A DNA stretch of 64,000 bases from Asterias amurensis (lineage: Eukaryota; Echinodermata; Asteroidea; Forcipulatida; Asteriidae). Numbering within the stretch: position 1 is the first letter of the stretch; each line of letters starts with the position of its first letter. This document shows, piece after piece, positions 37,401 to 47,470 of the stretch. The notes beneath the pieces were generated by a model. That model saw only the letters and a program-made list of their open reading frames with translations. It did no database searches and had not been told where the DNA came from. The stretch is taken from NCBI RefSeq assembly GCF_032118995.1, contig NC_092653.1, positions 23,703,202 through 23,767,201 on the forward strand. The letters run 5' to 3'. The position numbers were made by a program, and so were the translations under genes.

Positions 37401-40400
37401 TGTTCAAAAAACTGCAAGGGGTTAAACTTGTTCTTCAGACTGGTTTGGGACCATTTTATTTTTCGGCCAATTTTTAAAAATGGGCCTTTTCGAGCCAGGA
37501 TTTTCGGTTAAAAAAACTGCAAGGGGTTAAACTTGTTCTTTTGACTGATTTGGGACCATTTTATTTTTGGGCCAATTTTTAAAAATGGGCCTTTTTGAGC
37601 CAGGATTTTTTGTTCAACTTGTTAAACTTGTTTTTTTAGACTGATTTGGGACCATATTATTTTTCGGCCAATTTTTAAAAATGGGCCTTTTCGAGCCAGG
37701 ATTTTTTGTTAAAAAAACTGCAAGGGGTTAAACTTGTTCTTTTGACTGATTTGGGACCATTTTATTTTTCGGCCAATTTTTAAAAATGGGCCTTTTTGAG
37801 CCAGGATTTTTTGTTCAAAAAACTGCAAGGGGTTAAACTTGTTCTTTTGACTGGTTTGGGACCATTTTATTTTTCGGCCAATTTTAAAACATGGGCCTTT
37901 TCGAGCCAAGATTTTTTGTTCAAAAAACTGCAAGGGGTTAAACTTGTTCTTTTGACTGGTTTGGGACCATTTTATTTTTGGGCCAATATTTAAAAATGGG
38001 CCTTTTCGAGCCAGGTTTTTTTTTAACAAAAACTGCAAGGGGTTAAACTTGTTCTTTTGACTGATTTGGGACCATTCTATTTTTCGGCCAATTTTTAAAA
38101 ATAGGCCTTTTTGAGTCAGGATTTTTTGTTAACAAAACTGCAAGGGGTTAAACTTGTTCTTTTGACTGATTTGGGACCATTTTATTTTTCGGCCAATTTT
38201 TAAAAATGGGCCTTTTTGAGCCAGGATTTTTTGTTCAAAAAACTGCAAGGGGTTAAACTTGTTTTTTTGACTGATTTGGGACCATATTATTTTTCGGCCA
38301 ATTTTTAAAAATGGGCCTTTTCGAGCCATGATTTTTTGTTCAAAAAACTGCAAGGGGTTAAACTTGTTCTTTTGACTGGTTAGGGACCATTTTATTTTTC
38401 GGCCAATTTTTAAAAATGGGCCTTTTCGAGCCAGGATTTTCGGTTAAAAAAACTGCAAGGGGTTAAACTTGTTCTTTTGACTGATTTGGGACCATTTTAT
38501 TTTTCGGCCAATTTTTAAAAATGGGCCTTTTCGAGCCAGGATTTTCGGTTCAAAAAACTGCAAGGGGTTAAACTTGTTCTTTTGACTGGTTTGGGACCAT
38601 TTTATTTTTCGGCCAATTTTAAAAAATGGGCCTTTTTGAGTCAGGATTTTTTGTTCAAAAAACTGCAAGGGGTTTAAATTCAACAAAAGTGCTGAGGTTT
38701 ATTGTGCCCCCCCCCCCCCCGCCCCCACCCTCATCACTGACTCGTTCGCCCTGTAACATTCATACCTAAGTTCAAATCTTTCTTCTGTTTTTAATGCATT
38801 GTCCCATGGATGTTTTATTACTACAGGGGCAAACCTTTGGCTTGTTGCAGCCCATGAAATCGGCCATTCTTTAGGACTGGGTCACAGTGTGGCGTTCGGC
38901 TCTCTCATGTTCCCGTTTCACTTCGGATACAATCCCACGTACACCCTGCACCAAGATGACATCGACGGTATACAAAGCCTCTATGGTATGTTATTACTCA
39001 TACCCATGCCTTGGGTCAATTTCACAAAGAGTCAAGATTGATATTAAATGTGTGTCAATCTTAATTGGTAAGGAAAGTGTGATGTCACAACATAAATCAC
39101 AATGGCGATGTTAACAACCCATTTTAAGATGAATCTTAGTGTTTTGTGAAATCGACCCATGGCTTGTTTTGTTCGCCTGCTGTTGTATATTTTAACAGTT
39201 TATCATTCTATAAGAACCTCACTAAATTGATAGTTGCTTAGACAACGGCACCTTACACAATATGTGCGCCACCAAGTGGACACTTGGTGAATCCAGAGTT
39301 CAATGCCAGCAGTAATACTTCTTTGTTTGTTTATAATCTCTTTGATGAACTATCTAAACTTTATTTTACAGGTGACGTTGATGCGCCTGAGCCTGAAGAT
39401 GCGCCGGACCTGTGCCAGGTAACAATGGATGCCGTTATGATGGACGGACATACATACATATTCAAAGGTGCGTTATTTTATTCGTTGTTGGTATGTCGTC
39501 ATGGTTTTTTTGTAAGTCGCCAGCCACACAAAGCATAGAAGACCAATTAAAGGTCTGTGCTAGAATCAAACATTTTTCTAGGGGCCGTTGCTACTTACTC
39601 CTATGCCTGAAACAGGGTTACCCTATTTACAGTCCATATGGATGTGGGCTTGGGTATCATCCACCAGAAGCCTGGCTGGTAGAGCAGAACGCACTCTACC
39701 CCAACTTGTTGCGATATGGTGGTAGATATGTGGAGCAAGTTTTTCCTTTTCCCTGATCCTAGACCTAAACCTAGACCGCGAGTGTTTTATTCGTTAACTT
39801 CCATTGCATGTTGCAGGTGATTATTACTGGAGAGTTTCGAATGGTCAACAGGAGAATGGATACCCGCAGAGGATCTCCAGCCGATGGTCAGGGCTAGAAG
39901 GTGACATCGACGCTGCCATCACCGTTAAAAATAGTTTTGTTTGGGGTGACCAGGTTCAAAAGACATTTTTTTTTAAGGTGAGAAAATCAGAGGGATATAA
40001 CTAACTTGTTGGAGAGTATAGTTTGTTCAAACGAATACAGTGTCCTCTCTTTCACTTTTGTTTTGCAACCATTTCGCAAGATTTCTGCTGCCTGATGTGT
40101 GTGAAGGAAGCAATTATCACTTTAAAAACCAACATGCTTTGAAAAATTTAAATATATACTTCTTTTTTATGTGCAGGGTCGTCTGGTATGGAGATACACT
40201 CTGACGAATTTAGACGTCGGTTTTCCAAAGGACATCTCAGAAGTCTTTTCAGGTTTTCCTGCGGACGTCGCTCGGGTAAAAGGCGTCTTTGAAATCAGTG
40301 GAAATGGAGAGACTTATTTCTTTTCAGGTAAACAACAACAATATGGTGCAATCGGACTTGCCAAAGACGATAAACTAATTACAGGCACTCTGGAAACTAG

Positions 40401-40924
40401 AAATCCATCCGATGATAAGTTTATGTTACGGGTCTTTAAGTACTTTAGGCCTATACCATGCATAATGTACTAGGCCTACAGTACTCTACTAGGCCTACTG
40501 TATATCTCTGTACATCGGCTGTACTGTACAGGCCTGCTATAAAGGTCTATACTAACTATTGGTGTTGATTTTTCTGGCAGCAGCAACATAATTATTCTAT
40601 ACTCTGGTGTCCTCGAGCAAAGACTGATCATATTTTGCTGTTTTCGTACCCATGGCAATCAAATCTCTTTTACTAATAATATATTTTTTCCGGACAGATA
40701 ATGGATTCTACTTACTCAATTGGCAAGGCGTCCAGGGTCCATTTGGAATCAACGTCTTTGCTGGTATACCAACCAACATAGTCAGCGCCATGCAGTGGAC
40801 AGACAACTATATATACTTCTTCACTGACAACTTCTTGTACTTCCAGTCTAGCCCCTGGAGCTTCACCACCAGCCGAGGGTACCCGCGATATGCACATATT
40901 GACTGGTTAGGCTGCTCGGAATGA
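19354..40924 (+). CDS. Secreted furin-activated matrix metalloproteinase with hemopexin domain, 9 exons
   Basis: Exons 19354-19491, 27004-27121, 27601-27833, 28328-28547, 38827-38985, 39372-39467, 39817-39977, 40177-40327 and 40698-40924 splice into one frame of 500 codons, a normal MMP length. Order: signal peptide; prodomain ([11 protein letters not shown]); variant cysteine switch SRCGNTD at about 99-105 (usual PRCGVPD); furin site RRKR at 118-121; catalytic domain with [11 protein letters not shown] at 246-256 and a following Met-turn (SLMFPF); a short acidic hinge; four hemopexin blades bounded by LC and GC cysteines. The family cleaves extracellular matrix and other secreted proteins; an RRKR site means activation by furin in the secretory pathway. 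No transmembrane segment or GPI signal follows the hemopexin domain, so secretion is inferred. The nearest vertebrate member cannot be named from motifs alone. Confidence 0.93.
20414..20435. repeat. Perfect 10-bp inverted repeat
   Basis: acaatgggtg and cacccattgt are separated by 2 bp, giving an exact hairpin. No function can be assigned. Confidence 0.6.
20972..21538. repeat. 190-bp tandem repeat, three copies
   Basis: Units starting tttggacaccatgttctc begin at 20972, 21162 and 21353, giving periods of 190 and 191 bp. They differ at only a few bases, so the array is young. Next to it, ggccatgaaggaacatc at about 21542 recurs as ggccatgaagggacatc at about 21613. Confidence 0.9.
25288..25670. 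repeat. Diverged direct duplication (about 65 bp, offset about 315 bp)
   Basis: The block with ctacttcacggacacaaaaacaa and ttttttgtggcaa (about 25300-25355) recurs in altered form as ctacatcacggacc...ttattttgtggcaca (about 25615-25665). An old local duplication or two copies of one repeat. Confidence 0.5.
25953..26342. mobile_element. 390-bp hairpin MITE bounded by TTAA
   Basis: Almost the whole element is an inverted repeat centred near 26148 (gtcaaaattttgac). Its ends read TTAA-AGGAACACGTTGCC and GGCAACGTGTTCCT-TTAA. A TTAA at both ends fits a TTAA-targeting (piggyBac-like) non-autonomous element, but the superfamily is inferred. The same repeat is abundant in sea star sequence from memory. 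It codes for nothing. Confidence 0.9.
27004..27121 (+). CDS. MMP exon 2: prodomain
   Basis: Begins [14 protein letters not shown] after ttttgcag, the usual start of an MMP prodomain helix, and continues with [18 protein letters not shown]. Donor ACAG/GTGATT, phase 1. Confidence 0.88.
27601..27833 (+). CDS. MMP exon 3: cysteine switch, furin site, start of catalytic domain
   Basis: Encodes the switch SRCGNTD, a basic linker ending RRKR, then [10 protein letters not shown] and the [20 protein letters not shown] strand-helix of the catalytic domain. Cys101 should hold the catalytic zinc until the propeptide is removed. Confidence 0.93.
27914..27940 (+). repeat. Duplicate of the MMP exon 4 acceptor region
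   Basis: These 27 bp match 28310-28336 at 26 positions: polypyrimidine tract, AAAG acceptor and the first nine coding bases CTGTGGTCA. The copy sits 396 bp upstream, inside intron 3. If used as an acceptor it would read LWSCIQSN and then a stop. Confidence 0.85.
28328..28547 (+). CDS. MMP exon 4: catalytic domain, structural metal sites
   Basis: Encodes [13 protein letters not shown], then [20 protein letters not shown] and a [10 protein letters not shown] segment. These match the structural zinc and calcium loops (HGDxxPFDGxxxxLAHAF, D-x-H-x-D-x-x-E). Donor TCAG/GTAAAC opens the satellite-filled intron. Confidence 0.93.
28721..38675. repeat. 105-bp satellite array, about 95 monomers
   Basis: The monomer reads through gactgatttgggacc, attttatttttcggcc, atttttaaaaatgggcc, gagccaggattttttg and actgcaaggggttaaac and repeats every 105 bp for nearly 10 kb. 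Variants include ga/ggtttggg, tttCGagcc/tttTGagcc, aatattta and aaaacatggg. Each monomer holds a near-perfect dyad GGCC-x-ATTTTTAAAAAT-x-GGCC. Variant monomers recur at multiples of 105 bp (29551 and 30391 are 840 bp apart), so there is local higher-order structure. Because 105 is 35 codons, monomers without a stop in a frame give long false frames on both strands. Confidence 0.97.
38707..38720. repeat. Run of 14 C
   Basis: Poly-C tract just right of the satellite array, followed by gccccc. Confidence 0.9.
38827..38985 (+). CDS. MMP exon 5: catalytic zinc helix and Met-turn
   Basis: Encodes [17 protein letters not shown], the three-histidine zinc motif with the catalytic Glu, then SLMFPF (Met-turn) and [14 protein letters not shown]. 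It follows about 10.3 kb of intron. Confidence 0.94.
39010..39160. mobile_element. Short MITE in MMP intron 5
   Basis: The ends TGGGTCAATTTCACAAAGAG and TTTTGTGAAATCGACCCA are inverted copies of each other. Elements with TTTGTGAAATTGACCC ends are widespread in echinoderm and amphioxus DNA from memory. No clear target duplication. Confidence 0.7.
39372..39467 (+). CDS. MMP exon 6: hinge and first hemopexin strand
   Basis: A short hinge rich in D, E and P is followed by [20 protein letters not shown]. The cysteine should pair with the one near the C-terminus. Confidence 0.92.
39817..39977 (+). CDS. MMP exon 7: hemopexin blades 1-2
   Basis: Begins within the FKGDYYWRV strand and ends TFFFK at a phase 0 donor. 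Carries the [11 protein letters not shown] helix of blade 1. Confidence 0.92.
40177..40327 (+). CDS. MMP exon 8: hemopexin blades 2-3
   Basis: Encodes GRLVWRYTL, then the blade 2 helix [16 protein letters not shown] and the blade 3 strand GETYFFSG. Donor TCAG/GTAAAC, phase 1. Confidence 0.92.
40698..40924 (+). CDS. MMP exon 9: hemopexin blades 3-4 and stop
   Basis: Encodes DNGFYLLNW, then [15 protein letters not shown] of blade 4, ending DWLGCSE before TGA. The final Cys is the standard partner of the hemopexin N-terminal Cys. Confidence 0.93.
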
Positions 40925-41235
40925 CACACCCACTTTATGAAAGACTTGTGGTGTGTCTGCCTCATTGTTTACCAAGGAAATGACTCTGTTTTAGTCTCTG
41001 TATGCGGAGAACAATTAATTTCTAGACAAGGCTTGGGCACAATGTGTGTAGTTTTAAGCTAGCTTTTATAAAAATGGTGACACGAATATCAGTGCGAAAA
41101 GTCATCTACCACAGAATGGAGAGCATCGTGAGCAGAATGGATAATGTTGTCGAGGTTGGGTGAGTGTTGTCGAGATTGCTCTTGTGTTTATCACAGAGCC
41201 ATAATTTTTGTTCTCTCATAAAAAAGGTATCCAGA

Positions 41236-41300
41236 ATTTAAAATACATCGGTGTAAGGGTAAAAAATATGTTATTTGTTCACGATGCAAAATTTTACATT
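41236..41300 (+). repeat. Fragment of the SINE body
   Basis: acatcggtgtaagggtaaaa and cacgatgcaaaatttta match the 3' body of the SINE at 16816 (acatcggtgtatgggtaaaa, ccgatgcaaattta). The tRNA-like head is missing. Confidence 0.6.
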
Positions 41301-41789
41301 TTTATGCAAACAATCTTAACTCCAGCTTTCAAATTTTATTTTATTTTAAATTTCCGGATCCGGATACCTTTGGGGTCGGTTTGACCCGGAATCCACTTTT
41401 GGATCAGCCTAACTACAGTGTAAATCCATTGTTCATGGAATTGCGAGTATGCTCAAACTTACGTAAACAATGGAAATTTACCCGGTAAGTCTGCTGCCAC
41501 CTAGCGTTCAAAAGTCTCCCATTACCGAAGACTTCTTCCAAAGAAGTCGGTTCAGGTGTATCGATTCTGAGCTAGACATGTTGTGCTTTGTCCAGCTTTT
41601 GTTCTGGAAGCTCCTTGTCTTGGAATTGTTGGATGGAAATCAGAGGTACATTTCACAGGTTGGTCTATGCATGTCTGAAATGTGTTAGACTCTGGTTCGA
41701 TGCTGCATGTGATAAGATTCCCAAGTGATTTGTGTCCCCAAAGGGTAGTTATGTCATTCTTAGTGCAATGAATACAAAATAAGTCTGTA

Positions 41790-41819
41790 AATTTTATTTT
41801 ATTTTATTTTACTTTATTT
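41790..41819. repeat. (TTTTA)n microsatellite
   Basis: About five units of atttt downstream of the metalloproteinase gene. Confidence 0.8.
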
Positions 41820-44277
41820 GAATAACTGGAAAAATAATATACGAAATAAGTAATTATTGTAATAAGTAATTGAGCAATTAACAACTTTGAGAAAGGCAAT
41901 TGATGTTAACATAATACTTGGAGAAATATTAGTACCCCCTGATGAGAGTTTAACATTGTTGGTCACAATTTCATCAAAGTTTTGACGAGAGAGGGCGGTT
42001 TAATCTTTAAAAGACATAATTGAACGTAAACAACGAACTATTTATTCGTTACAACAGATTATAGAAGTTCGTTAGAACGAAATACTTAACGAAATTCGTA
42101 AAAACAAATTACCAAATTCGTTTGAACAGTGTTCGTAAAAACAAAATCCGGTCTTGTTGAAAACGTGCCACGATAGTGCTTTCGTTATAGGTTTCGAAGC
42201 TTAACGATGGCAAAACCAAAAATATTCAGTAATTTTTACATCTTAAAAATATGCAATTATTTCCTTATTTTGTTCTTGAATAGAATTGTATTTTAGCAAA
42301 TCAATGCACCGAGTCTATATTTTTTTAAGAACATGATAATTATTGTATTGATATTGTCGGATTTAAGGATTAGTTTAAACTTAATGTAGAGAGGTATATT
42401 TTTTATCAATTGCCGTTCGAGTTTTATATTAATGTTGTAAGTTCAGTGCTGCGATCCAATACGATTGCAGGGGTTGTATAAATTCTGTTAATAAAACAGT
42501 AAAATTAAAGTATGTTTTGGTTTAAGCCTATTGTCTGGGTTATGATACCTGGAAAATGTAGCTCGTGGTCTGTAGGATGTTTGAATTGTTTTCCTGCCTA
42601 ATGCATTGTTTTACGAGAAAACACATCTTGGTGTCGTGAATCAGCTGTAGAGTGAAAATACACGGGAAAATGTCCGTATCCTGCCGCCATTTTTTCATCG
42701 GCTCTAAAATAAACTAGTATCTAATTAAGTCGGATGATTGTTCACGATCCCAATATCTTTTAGACTCCTTGAGGTTGAGTAGGTGTGGATTGATGATACA
42801 GGCTAAAGTCAGGAGTATGTCGCGAGAAAGCTAGTAGGGCCTTATGCGGAGAGTTTTATACGGTGAAAAAAAAAAAGCGGCGGCAGTTATTTTGAAAACT
42901 GCTTGTTTTCCTACTTGTTTTTTTCTTAGGAAAATTCTATGATGGCCCTACAGCAGTTAGTGAGCGGTCATGAATACACCGACGTGTACCAAATGGCAAT
43001 TATTATGCTTACGTCATCAAATGAAACAAATCATCCCTATTCTTCAAACAAAAGTGATGTTAATGCAATATAGTTGTACAATCGACAGTCATCTATTGGA
43101 AAGGGAAAATCTGGGAGAAGAATGTTGTCTACCCTTTCCTTCTACCATGGAGGAAGAAACTCCATGCTTCTACCAAGCCTTTTGCCCTGAATGTAAAGTG
43201 ATCTTTTTTTAGCTGGCGTTGGATGACTCTTTATAGTTTAACCCCAATCATCTCGTTTGCCACTGGCTCTTTAGGAAGCGTAATTAACCCGTAGGGCCTT
43301 CCCAAATCCGGTAATGGGCGTCCGTCTCAAGTAACCTCCCAAGATAAGACCAACAAAGAGATGTTTTGATGTTAGCTGGTTGTTACAAGGCAGTCATCCA
43401 TGCTAGGCCCTCCTCGATTACCATAAACACAAGTAGTCAAACATAAGGCCACGAAGATCCATTACACCTCAGCGGTTCTATACCCATATTGTTTTCATTG
43501 TATTATGGTTGCTAAGATGTTGGTTTACGTAAGATTAAACTGGTGGCACAAGGGGATTTGCCCAGTGGTCCAGAGTGAACGGAAGTCCTACGCTGAAATG
43601 GCGTTTCTCCTGAGAAACTTCTCGACGTTTTCATCAGTTCATCTTCATGCAGGATTTCGTAGAATACTCAGTTACACCTGGTGGATTTGTGATCGAAGTA
43701 CACCCTATGGTTTAATTGCTTTAGAGTTAAGATAGCGGACTCTATCACTCTGAGAAACGACCTCCCTCTAACCCTCCAACCCTCTAACCATGGAGGAAGT
43801 TGCAGTTGAACTTGGATGTATACGCGTGCCTTGCAAGAAACACGATCAGTGTTAATCAAGCGTTATCTAAACCAGGAGGGGCTAATGAATGCTGTCTGAA
43901 TCTGAAGAAGACTTTTTGTTGATGACCCAGCTTAGAACGTGATCTCAGATAATAATCATGTGGATTCATAAGTTTAGCCTGTTTTGCTGATTCGATGCTG
44001 ATGATAGTTGCTCCAGAGCAAACGCTAATCCTTCTGGAAATATCACAACGCAAACAACTTTAACTTTTGGCATAATCTCTCTCACGTAGTGACTAAATAA
44101 ATTATTAACAGAAAAGAAAATCAGTGATTCTCATGAATACCAATACTATAAAATAGACACAGAGTGGTGGGCACTGTTTAACTTTTCACTTCTAAGCTGT
44201 AAGGAACAATGTAGATCTTGTGAGTGAGACTAAATATTTGTCTTGATTGAAAAATATTTGACCATCCATCTATAGCC

Positions 44278-44652
44278 ATGGCCGCTGTATCTCTTTACCC
44301 ACCTCGGCGAGTGGGGGAGTACATGTACAATGTCGACACCATGCGATTCGTCACTCCATGGCGTCACATCAGGCCCTGGACCACGCCCTACTCCGCCCGT
44401 CGACGTGACCCAGAGGGGCGCACAATCTCCACAAGGTCTACCCTCCGACTGCCAGTCGCTAGGGTAAAGTATAGACTTCCTCGGGACACCAAGAGTAACG
44501 TAGTTGGGGTGGTTGTGTCCAGGCACGGCTGGCCCGTTGCTGCTGCTCAAAAACGCCCGCTAGATGTTGCCGATACCTTTACGCTCTTCGACAACGTCCA
44601 AGTAAGATTCGACACTTGCGGATGGTACACTTACACAAAACCTAAATCAGCT
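44278..44652 (+). CDS. 138-residue protein exon 1
   Basis: Holds almost all of the coding sequence. Strong start context (GCC before ATG, G after) and a consensus GTAAGT donor. Confidence 0.75.
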
Positions 44653-45214
44653 GTAAGTATGATTATAGTTTGTGTTTTTAAATGGATCAATATAAATAGT
44701 TTGTTCGTTCGTTTATCTGTTTGTTTGTTTGTTTGTTTGTTTGTTTTTTGTCTCGTTTGGTCATAACTTTTTCACCAGATTTAGTGTAGGTCCAAGGAAA
44801 GGGTTTCCAAAAGTTTACATAGCCCTACTTTTTAAACATTCATTTTAAAATAGTAATGAACAAGAGGAAAGCCGCTCGAATTTTCTATATTATTTTAACA
44901 GAAAAACCGCAGAGATTTTAATTACTTTACTGTTCAAATTGTACGACTTCAAAGATTTTGAATTGTTTTGATGATGTGTGTGAAAATACATCGCAAACTA
45001 ATTGCACTTGCATAACACCTGTCCAATTACTTTGTCCTTCGATCTTTCCAGAAAACATGCAATAATAGTTTTTCAAAATGTTAATTTGATGTTCAAGCAA
45101 GCAGGGGGATTACAGTTTAATTATCTGGAATTTCGTGTTATTGTCTCTAAAAATAAATTGTTTTTTAACCAGGCTCAAGGGCATGCAGCGGAGGTGGAAA
45201 ACAAACAACGCTGA
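44278..45214 (+). CDS. Unrecognised 138-residue basic protein, 2 exons
   Basis: Exon 44278-44652 (125 codons, starting gccATGG) ends at GCT/GTAAGT in phase 0 and joins 45173-45214, which follows ttttttaaccag and ends with TGA. The product is basic and rich in R, P, W and Y, with segments such as MRFVTPWRHIRPWTTPYSAR and VVSRHGWPVAAAQKRPLD. It has no signal peptide or membrane segment. The exon is clearly richer in G and C than the DNA around it, which supports coding. AATAAA at 45293-45298 is a suitable poly(A) signal. I do not recognise the family; an extra upstream exon is possible. Confidence 0.75.
44719..44747. repeat. (GTTT)n microsatellite
   Basis: About seven units of tgtt/gttt in the intron of the 138-residue gene. 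Confidence 0.85.
45173..45214 (+). CDS. 138-residue protein exon 2
   Basis: Encodes AQGHAAEVENKQR and the stop. Chosen because the acceptor is good, the phase is right and a poly(A) signal follows. Confidence 0.6.
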   Translation, partial: AQGHAAEVENKQR

Positions 45215-45292
45215 TTTTTCAACCCAATGCCTGTAGGGCTCTACATCTTTATTGTTTAAACAATGTTCAGAATAGTTCAATCGAAGGCAATT

Positions 45293-45298
45293 AATAAA
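45293..45298 (+). terminator. Poly(A) signal AATAAA
   Basis: Lies 79 bp after the stop codon of the 138-residue gene. Confidence 0.5.
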
Positions 45299-45313
45299 AG
45301 TATCGCGGACTCA

Positions 45314-45326
45314 GGGGGGGGGGGGG
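45314..45326. repeat. Run of 13 G
   Basis: A pure poly-G tract on the + strand shortly after the poly(A) signal of the 138-residue gene. Confidence 0.9.
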
Positions 45327-47470
45327 TGGTGTTAATTAAACTTTATAATATTGTGCCTTCAAAGATAAGTTGACAATATAAATATCACAGTTAAGTGACG
45401 TTTTTTTGATCGATATAACCATCTGCATGCCCTGGGTCATTTTGGTAACTATTTCTCTTTCACTGTTTTGATGAGAACAATTCTGAACAATTCTTTGTGA
45501 TGCTTTTGAATTTAATAAAGACACAGCTTTCATTGAGTTTTGTGGCTTCTAAAAGTTGTGTCAGTATCAAGAAACAATATGAAAAGAAGCAATTAATTGA
45601 AAACCGTAAACAATATGGAATTGTTATTCAGTTTATTTTTACGATGCTTCAATCTTTTAATGGCAGCATTGAAGCTCCCAGACCTTGCTCTTTCGCATTT
45701 GGTGATTCTTAACTATCAACAAAGTCTTTGTTAAAAGAATAATTATGTTGTAGTTATTAATAAAAGGTAGGCCCTATTATCGTATGTACCTCTCAGTACG
45801 TTGAGTGCGCCCCTTCTTCAGACGGCACCAACATCGGAGCGTGCAAAATCACCGTAATGCCCTACACCTTTTTCGTTGATTCTCATCGTTTAAACTCTTA
45901 ATTAATTAGCAGCGCTAGATGTTGAGAGTCCACACCATGATACCATTCATTTAACAGATCCTTTCATATCCTGCAACCTTCTAACCAAATCATGAAATCA
46001 ACCCGAGGCTGGATCTGGCCATGCGGAGGAAGGAAAGACATCTTGTCTCCGTGCGCAGGTGTGTTCGCAAAGGCCCTAGGCCTCATACTCAGCGGCTCGG
46101 CAAGCAGTGGTTTTTCCCAAATTAATGTTGGCAAACAGGAAATATCTTAATTTATTTAATGATGCGCTATCATCTTACTGTACACCATGATTCCCAACAC
46201 GAAGTGGATCATAAAGTTTCCAATCCACACCACACTGACAAAGTTAAGCCTCCTGTGTCCATGGTGACAGTAAACAACTGGTAACAATAAACCGATAGGT
46301 GGCGCCGTACTGACCACCACTGACTGATTAGACAGCGCACACCCAGTCGTCTCTATGCGGTAATTCAATATTGACACAGTGATCACGGATCCGTGCACTG
46401 ATCAAATAACACAACGTGTAAAGACTAGTTCGAATGGCACACATAACACATTACGAGGGGATGTTTACGTTCTAAACAAGGCAACAAGGGACAAGTGTAG
46501 TCTAGTTCTATTTTAGTAAGAACAATGGTGGTACTGTTCATCGACTAAATGACTGAACTCTAAACTGGAAAATGATGGTTAAAAGCTGCTACCAGGGGAT
46601 CCTCAATAATTGTTGTCACCGGGCCGGGACAGAGAGTGATACAACAACGTGATCGACGGGGTGTCCGCGCTCTGCCAAGGCACCCACTGCACTGGTCAAC
46701 GTCCCACGGCCTGCTTCTTCAACGACAACCGATCAACCAACCGACCTCAACCACAAAACACAATAATGACAAACATCAGCTAAGGCATATCAACGAGAGT
46801 TAAACATGTAGATGCCGGTTGTACAACCTAGCTTTCTAAAAAGGTAAGTATTTTGTTTTATTTCCAACGTTTCGTAACTGTTTTTGTGCAATTGTACTGC
46901 GAGTGCGATCGATGACACAAGATTAATAGAGATATACACTGGTTTTAGATTGAAGTGTGTCATTATTGTTTGCCATGACAAGCATATCACTCAGGAAGTA
47001 GCTTTTGTAGAGGGCCTATACTATCAATAACTATAAATGAATATAAAAACTTCGATCTTTTGTTGACGACTACACTTTTTGTGTTGTAAAGATAAAGTTA
47101 TGTGAATTACAATACTAACATGACTAACTAGACTAATGCAATTGAGGCAGTAACATTACATATAATAGATAGGTTTTAATCAAGTGAAAAAGTGTTCAAT
47201 CAACTTATTCTAACTTGAGTCAAGGTACCTTATATACATTTATTTAACAATACTCTTACTAGTGAAGTTTCAAAATATGAAACCCCATTTTGAATTTTGA
47301 TAAGGCAAGATCGAGAGTTTCTAGTGGGATTTGGTCAAATATAAGTCAAGCAAGTCTTTCTATTTGTAATCTTAGCTCATTTATTTTGCGGGAAGTCCAA
47401 GTTACTCTACAAAGGAAATTAAAGCTAAACGTGTAGGCCTAAACAATTTTATCTCTTTCTTTTCTTTCAG
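45327..47470. other. Intergenic DNA and likely promoter of the EF-hand gene
   Basis: No coding exon seen. A locally GC- and CpG-rich patch at about 46610-46700 precedes a strong donor AAAAG/GTAAGT at 46843/46844, so a 5' UTR exon may end there. That exon would carry a short upstream frame (MPVVQPSFLK...) that stops in the next exon. This link is inferred. Confidence 0.35.

Larger units (their letters stand above)
28548..38826. other. MMP intron 4, 10.3 kb, mostly satellite
   Basis: Single intron between exons 4 and 5. Only about 170 bp at the left and 150 bp at the right are not satellite. The right flank has a run of 14 C (38707-38720). Confidence 0.9.
40925..44277. other. 3' flank of MMP gene and intergenic DNA
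   Basis: No convincing gene. It holds a SINE body fragment (41236-41300), a TTTTA run (41790-41819) and AT-rich sequence with repeated ttcgtaaaaacaaa (about 42095 and 42127). Frames at 42970-43212 and 43505-43735 lack recognisable content. Confidence 0.5.

Noticed and set aside
28721-38675. CRISPR-like regular array
   Set aside because: The repeats are direct head-to-tail monomers without unique spacers, inside a eukaryotic intron.
28612-38686. Dozens of 60-144-codon frames on both strands with repeated [14 protein letters not shown] or [14 protein letters not shown]
   Set aside because: They are by-products of a 105-bp satellite whose period is a multiple of three. They occur on both strands, end at variant monomers and lack splice or start context.
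42970-43735. Frames of 76-80 codons downstream of the metalloproteinase gene
   Set aside because: No domain, no conserved motif and no consistent splice partners. Ordinary chance frames in AT-rich DNA.
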